Shown here: in pieces, positions 58,581 to 64,000 of the stretch
Numbering within the stretch: the first letter of the stretch is position 1
Layout: every line of letters starts with the position of its first letter
Notes under the pieces: generated by a model
The model's database searches: none
What the model saw: only the letters and a program-made list of their open reading frames with translations
Told to the model about the DNA's origin: nothing
DNA from: Vanessa cardui
Lineage: Eukaryota; Arthropoda; Insecta; Lepidoptera; Nymphalidae
Assembly: GCF_905220365.1 (NCBI RefSeq)
Contig: NC_061130.1
Location: forward strand, 4,409,501-4,473,500
DNA length: 64,000 bases
Direction: 5' to 3'
Program-made: the position numbers and the translations under genes

Positions 58581-60141
58581 TTTAAATAGTGATAAAAAAA
58601 ACGAATAAGAAGTGAAATATTATAAAATTATTCACTTAGGTTTATAAGTAAATACAATAAATTAATTAATGTTACATAGGTAACTTAGTAATTAGTATTT
58701 TATAACTAGTATTTAAATTTATTAAATACGTAAAGTAACCTCTTTCATTTAAGTATGATCAAATTGACACTTGACAGTACCGAGTGACATTAGCAGCAGA
58801 ATCTACCACTTAAAATTTGAATCTGGCACAAATGAAAATACAATTTTTTTTTTATTTAAAATTTAACCATTTTAGTACTTTCGAAATAATTATTGCTTGA
58901 AACCGCATTAGCAAAAGTACAAAAAATACCATAACAGTAAAAAACAAACTACACTGTCTTTAAAAATGTAAATTTTATAATATTATTATATAAAACATTT
59001 GATTAATATTTCAACAACAATTTAAAATATAAAAATAACAAATTGTTTTTTACTATCATAACTCAAGTCTCTTTTACAGAAGGGCAAATATTGTATAAAT
59101 TATAAAACTACTTTGGAATTTTGTTAAAGATAATTTTAATATTATTAATGATTTAAAAATAAAAATATTTTTATTACGTTATGAATATGTAAATAAAGAA
59201 CAATTAATTAATTAAATATCAATTAACTCATTCAACTTTTGTGTATTTGTATATATTATACAATATATAATTTGTTAAATAAATTGATTAAATAACATTT
59301 ATGCATGTTTCATAAATTCTATAATTATTCATTTAAACATAGACTCGTGTTTTATAACATTTTACCTTACAATTATTTAATAAGATAAAATCGTCTTACT
59401 AAATAAAAATCCCAAGTGTATAAAATAATAATCAAATTTTATTCAACAATCATTTAATCTATATTCTTGTAGTAATGTTAATTGGTTTAAACTTTAAGTT
59501 ATTTGTCGAAAAAATAATACAATTCTAATTACAATTAATCAATATTGCTTAAAAATATTGTCCAAAGGTTTTAGTGTAATTGATTTGTATTACCAACATA
59601 ATAATTGCATTTTAATAGTGTCGAAATTAAGACAACCAATCAAAACATCGGACGACTGCGTATCTGAAATCTGAATAACATAGAACGAACGTCTGTATGT
59701 GTGAGCAGGAGGTCTAAGCTTCTGAGGACTGTGCAAACTGATGTAAAATTTGTTTCTGTTGTGAGTTGTGACTTATGTTGCGTGCGACAGTCGCAGGTAT
59801 CGCCTTTACTGTGATCACGATCAGTTGCATTAACCGTATATTTTGTGATGATTAGATCGTATAAATTGTGTTTTTATGACATTTGTATTTCACTGATAAT
59901 AATTGAGTGAAAAATTAAACATATAATTTTACTGTTGTGTTGAGTGAATAAATGACAAAATGGTATATTTTTGTCAATCAACGAAGTCGACGATCCTATG
60001 TATAGTTCCCCGATCTTTGCAATATTAGGAGCCATTTACACATGGCGAGAAGTCACGTAGGCATTAGTGATTTTTAAACGTGGGATTTAAAATTGTGATC
60101 TATTTCTGACGGTTACTATTATTAATGTAGTTCTCAGAAAC
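58581..60141. promoter_or_regulatory. Divergent intergenic region between mRpL38 and the KDM5-like gene
   Basis: 1.56 kb between two start codons. 58620-59620 is very AT-rich with no recognised mobile element. 59640-59830 is GC-richer (GTGCGACAGTCGCAGGTATC), a likely promoter or 5' UTR for the plus-strand gene. TTCTCAG at 60130-60136 just before the ATG could be a 3' splice site of a 5' UTR intron. Which parts are transcribed cannot be told from sequence. Confidence 0.4.
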
Positions 60142-62586
60142 ATGGATAGCAAAAATATCCAAAAAAATGCAATGCAGAAAAGTGCTGAATTCACTTTCAC
60201 TCCTCCACCGGAGGCGCCCATATTTGAGCCTACGGCTGAAGAATTTATGGATCCTCTGGGATATATCGCTAAGATTCGTCCCGTCGCAGAAAAAACGGGC
60301 ATATGTAAAATAAAGCCACCTGCTCGTTGGCAGCCACCTTTTTCTCTAGACGTAGATAAATTAAAATTTGTTCCACGGATTCAAAAAGTTAATGAGTTGG
60401 AAGCCATAACACGCTTGAAACTTTTGTTTCTCGAAAAAATCTTAAAATTTTGGGAATTACAAGGATCTCCACTAAAAATTCCTATGATTGAAAACAAAAC
60501 TTTAGACTTGTATTGCCTAAAATTTTGGGTAGATGAGGAAGGAGGCTTTGAAAATTGCAATAATCCTAAAAAATGGCGAAAGATAGCTAATACTATGGGT
60601 TACAGTCAGAGCACAATAACAATGAATTTTCTTAGGAGTAATTATGAAAAGATCCTTCTTCCTTACGAAATATTCGAAAAAAGCAAAGCAGATATATTAA
60701 AGACTGTTAAAAAGGCTGAACCAAAAACTGAAATTAAAGATGATAATGAAGCTGGGAAGCAATTGTTCAAAGAAATATCAATAGAATCTATAACAAAACT
60801 TAGAAATGAAAATGTTGATGAGAAACCTCATACAAGCATTAAGAAAGCAAAGACAGGTTCAGATATTAAACCTGATCATGATGGTGGAAAAATTAAAATG
60901 GACTTTGAGGAAATCAAGCGTAACAGAGAATTGAGAAAACTAGCTTGTTATGGGCCCGGGCCTAAAATGCCTGGGCTGAATGATGAAGAGTTTGACATCA
61001 CTAAATCCAGGAAGAGACCCAGATATGATTTAGATCCATTGGCTATATATATTTGTGCTATTTGTCAAAAAGATCACAGGGATGATTTACTATTGATTTG
61101 CAATGGATGTTCAGACACATATCACACATTTTGCCTCAAGCCCCCTCTCAGTGTGGTGCCTGACGGTGACTGGCGTTGTCCTTGTTGCATTGCTCAAGAA
61201 GTCCATAAGCCAGCTGAGGCTTTTGGCTTTGCTCAAGCAGAAAGAGAGTATACTTTGCAACAATTCGGTGAAATGGCAGATAAATTTAAATCTGACTATT
61301 TTGGAATGTCCGGTCATTTAGTACCAACAAATGTTGCAGAAAAAGAATTCTGGAGGATCATATCATCAGTAGAAGAGGATGTTACTGTGGAATATGGTGC
61401 AGATTTGCATTCTATGGATCATGGGTCTGGTTTTCCAACGAAATCATCACTTAATTTATATCCTGGTGATCAAGAATATGTTGACTCAGGATGGAATTTG
61501 AACAACTTGCCAGTATTAGATGGTTCTGTTTTAAGATTTATTAACGCTGATATATCTGGTATGACGGTACCATGGATGTACGTTGGTATGTGTTTCTCAG
61601 CATTTTGTTGGCACAATGAAGATCATTGGAGTTATTCAATTAATTATTTACATTGGGGTGAAGCAAAAACTTGGTATGGAGTCCCAGGGAATGGAGCAGA
61701 ACTTTTGGAAAATGCAATGAAAGCAGCTGCACCTGATCTTTTTAAATCACAACCAGATTTGTTACATCAACTGGTTACCATAATGAACCCTAATATATTA
61801 ATGGCAGCTGGAGTACCAATATACAGAACCGATCAGCATGCTGGTGAATTTGTTGTTACCTTCCCCAGAGCATATCATGCTGGATTTAACCAGGGATACA
61901 ATTTTGCTGAAGCTGTTAATTTCGCTCCTCCTGATTGGCTCAAAATTGGTCGGGATTGTATAATGCATTACAAAAATTTGAAAAGGTTTTGTGTATTTTC
62001 ACATGATGAACTTATATGCAAAATGGCACTAGAAGGTGATCGTCTAGATTTAGACACAGCTCTGGAAACTCAGAAAGAATTAGTACATGCAACAGAAGAG
62101 GAGGGTAGATTGAGAGCATTGATTGCTAAAAATGGCTTGAAAAATGTCCGCAGGACTGCCTTTGAGCTCCTTGGGGATGATGAAAGGCTTTGTGAAATTT
62201 GCAAAACAACATGTTTTTTGTCTTCTCTATCATGCGAGGATTGCAAACATATGGCTTGTCTACAACATGCCATTTCAGAAGAATTCTGTAAATGCGCTTT
62301 GAATAAAAAAACATTGTTTTACCGGTATGATATGGACGAACTGCATATCATGCTACAAACTATTGATTTCAGAGTAAACAGTTTTGATAAATGGATGACT
62401 GAAACTAAAAATATTCTGTTGCCAACAGCTCCGGATATTGGTAGACTTCAGAAATTAAAAGTTTTAGTAGATGAAGCGGAGGAACTTAAAATACCAAAGT
62501 GTACATTACTAACTCAGCTTAAGGAAGAATACACTAAGGCTACAGATAATGTAGAACCTATTGTTATTGAGTTAGACGATGATTAA
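60142..62586 (+). CDS. Single-exon, C-terminally short KDM5/Lid-like histone H3K4 demethylase
   Basis: KDM5 enzymes are nuclear Fe(II)/2-oxoglutarate dioxygenases that remove methyl groups from H3K4. This 814-aa frame has JmjN (25-66), ARID (about 89-180), PHD1 (305-349; C305, C308, C320, C323, H328, C331, C346, C349), JmjC (about 465-600) and a C5HC2 zinc finger (684-735). Iron ligands H491, E493, H579 and 2OG-pocket residues Y480, F488, N501, K509, W511 are all present, with spacing as in human KDM5A (H483/E485/H571). It ends just into PLU-1 with an acidic tail (VIELDDD), lacking the rest of PLU-1, PHD2 and PHD3; full KDM5 proteins are about 1,500-1,800 aa. There is no intron, although KDM5 genes are normally interrupted. 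Best reading: an intact retrocopy or a short paralogue. Less likely is the first exon of a longer gene, because the frame ends in a real stop with no donor seen. Confidence 0.9.
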   Translation: MDSKNIQKNAMQKSAEFTFTPPPEAPIFEPTAEEFMDPLGYIAKIRPVAEKTGICKIKPPARWQPPFSLDVDKLKFVPRIQKVNELEAITRLKLLFLEKILKFWELQGSPLKIPMIENKTLDLYCLKFWVDEEGGFENCNNPKKWRKIANTMGYSQSTITMNFLRSNYEKILLPYEIFEKSKADILKTVKKAEPKTEIKDDNEAGKQLFKEISIESITKLRNENVDEKPHTSIKKAKTGSDIKPDHDGGKIKMDFEEIKRNRELRKLACYGPGPKMPGLNDEEFDITKSRKRPRYDLDPLAIYICAICQKDHRDDLLLICNGCSDTYHTFCLKPPLSVVPDGDWRCPCCIAQEVHKPAEAFGFAQAEREYTLQQFGEMADKFKSDYFGMSGHLVPTNVAEKEFWRIISSVEEDVTVEYGADLHSMDHGSGFPTKSSLNLYPGDQEYVDSGWNLNNLPVLDGSVLRFINADISGMTVPWMYVGMCFSAFCWHNEDHWSYSINYLHWGEAKTWYGVPGNGAELLENAMKAAAPDLFKSQPDLLHQLVTIMNPNILMAAGVPIYRTDQHAGEFVVTFPRAYHAGFNQGYNFAEAVNFAPPDWLKIGRDCIMHYKNLKRFCVFSHDELICKMALEGDRLDLDTALETQKELVHATEEEGRLRALIAKNGLKNVRRTAFELLGDDERLCEICKTTCFLSSLSCEDCKHMACLQHAISEEFCKCALNKKTLFYRYDMDELHIMLQTIDFRVNSFDKWMTETKNILLPTAPDIGRLQKLKVLVDEAEELKIPKCTLLTQLKEEYTKATDNVEPIVIELDDD

Positions 62587-64000
62587 AAGTTATGCTTCAA
62601 AGATGGACCGAGCATTAGTACAAAGTAAAAAAAAAAACATTTATTTTTTATTTATATAATATCATGAGCGGAAAAGTAAAATGCATTTTAGTAGCTGTAC
62701 AAGTGATAAAAGTTTTGAGGTTTTATATTTATGAGTACTATTCACTTCAACAAACATAATTACTAACAAAATTAGCATAATTTAGTCTTCACAAATACCA
62801 AAACTGTACCAACTTGTACAGACTGATTTGCATTTTAGTCATTTTGCCATTTAACAAATGATATGTATGTGATGGACTAGTTTGTAAGATACTATGAATG
62901 ATAGTTTATTTGATATCATCACAATAAATAGCAGCTGGATTAAAATATACATTCATTTTGTATAATGTGAATAGTATACATTATGTACTTTAAGTATAAT
63001 GTATAACATAATTAAAAGAATAGTTCTAAATACTTAATGTCTGTGTATTAACATTTTATATCTAAAACAATTATTAGAATTTTGGAAGTGATGGTAAGAA
63101 TCCCACCGTTTTGAATAAGATGTTCTTGTAATTAAGAAGCAAGTATTTAATTTCGAAACATAGTAATAGAAAATTATTATGTTTCCCTATGATAAATTTG
63201 ATCTCATTGAGTACTCTGGTACTGGAAATTAAAGTTGATATATTGTGGGATTAACTTTCATTAATTCTATTCTTGAATCATATTTTGATATATAGTATTT
63301 CTTTCTATCAACAGAAAAGGCCTACTTACTAAGTAAATGCCTTGTCTTGCCTTGCCTTTTTTTAAATTAATAGTTATGCAACAAGCAATTTATGTTTTTA
63401 TAGTTCTGGAATGCTGTATGCAGTGAGTTAAAGAATAATCCCATAATGTCATTAATTGTCTTCTAGTGCTATCAGTTTCGAAAATCGACTTAAAAATAAT
63501 ACAGATTCTGAAAGTCTATAGAAATGATTAAACCCAGGTAGCACCATAAGACATTAGAATAAGCTTGTATTTCTGAGGTTAGGATTAATTTACTAAGTAC
63601 CTTAAATTTAGTGTAAAAGGAGGCTATGATTAATGAGATGTATATATAATGGGAATATATTTCATAGCGACTTAGGCAGTATTCCTATTTATTGTAAATT
63701 AATATGTAGTTTACATGATACTATAATCTTGGAATAATTATTATGTTGACCACAAATGAAGATTTATTCCATTACTGAGGGTAATAAAACAGTTCAATTA
63801 TAAGTAAATTTTAATTATTGACTGGATACTACTACACAATTTAACTTTGATGTAATTCGTTTTCATTGACTTTTTACATGTTTGTTCTGTGAAATTTTGC
63901 ATGACAAAACTTTGTATATGATTGCTGCAAATGCACACACTTGTAGGTATACATTTTATGAAAATTATTAAAAAAATATTGGACTAATATTAATTATCTT
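62587..64000. other. 3' flank of the KDM5-like gene
   Basis: AT-rich, no ORF. An A-run (62628-62638) follows the stop by about 40 bp and may be a fossil poly-A tail. AATAAA occurs at 62923-62928 and again near 63783. No PLU-1, PHD2 or PHD3 coding sequence was found to the window end. Confidence 0.5.

Noticed and set aside
61103..62314. Antisense and out-of-frame ORFs in the KDM5-like gene
   Set aside because: Shadows of the 814-codon frame.
60142..62586. KDM5-like gene as a dead pseudogene
   Set aside because: No frameshift or stop over 814 codons and all mapped catalytic residues kept.

Overview
This is an AT-rich, intron-containing animal nuclear sequence, almost certainly from a butterfly or moth (Lepidoptera). 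The evidence is the dense load of lepidopteran-style repeats (two tRNA-like SINE families, Lep1-like Helitron ends finishing in CTAGT, LINE 3' ends with a TTTGAT-type tail) and insect-like gene structures. The species cannot be named from the window.

Layout: bases 1 to about 47,600 are gene-poor. The only gene signal I would defend there is a candidate 14-codon first exon on the minus strand (6293-6252) behind a GC-richer, promoter-like block; its gene would run off the left edge. Two weaker coding candidates (33721 and 41206-40946) are listed with low confidence. The rest is a mosaic of mobile elements, many nested: about 30 SINE copies in two families, several Helitron-like copies, LINE tails, two copies of a 302-bp terminal-inverted-repeat element, a hAT-type MITE with an 8-bp target duplication, a 2.2-kb element bounded by TTAA and 18-bp inverted repeats, two GC-rich 0.18-kb retroposons with perfect 17-bp target duplications, and short foldback elements inserted into Helitrons.

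Bases 47,899 to 62,586 hold three genes. HIP/ST13, the Hsc70-interacting co-chaperone, is on plus (8 coding exons, 381 aa). mRpL38, a mitochondrial large-subunit ribosomal protein with a PEBP fold, is on minus (4 exons, 396 aa) and converges on HIP. A single-exon 814-aa KDM5/Lid-like histone H3K4 demethylase is on plus, divergent from mRpL38. The chaperone and ribosomal genes are ordinary housekeeping genes, and I see no functional link among the three. HIP introns carry four SINE A insertions (two of them old or partial), one SINE B and a MITE; mRpL38 and the KDM5-like gene have none that I recognise.

The item most worth a second look is the KDM5-like gene. It is intronless, has JmjN, ARID, PHD1, JmjC and C5HC2 domains with every iron and 2-oxoglutarate ligand I can map present, and then stops cleanly early in the PLU-1 region, about half the usual KDM5 length. 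It reads as an intact, possibly functional, retroposed short KDM5.
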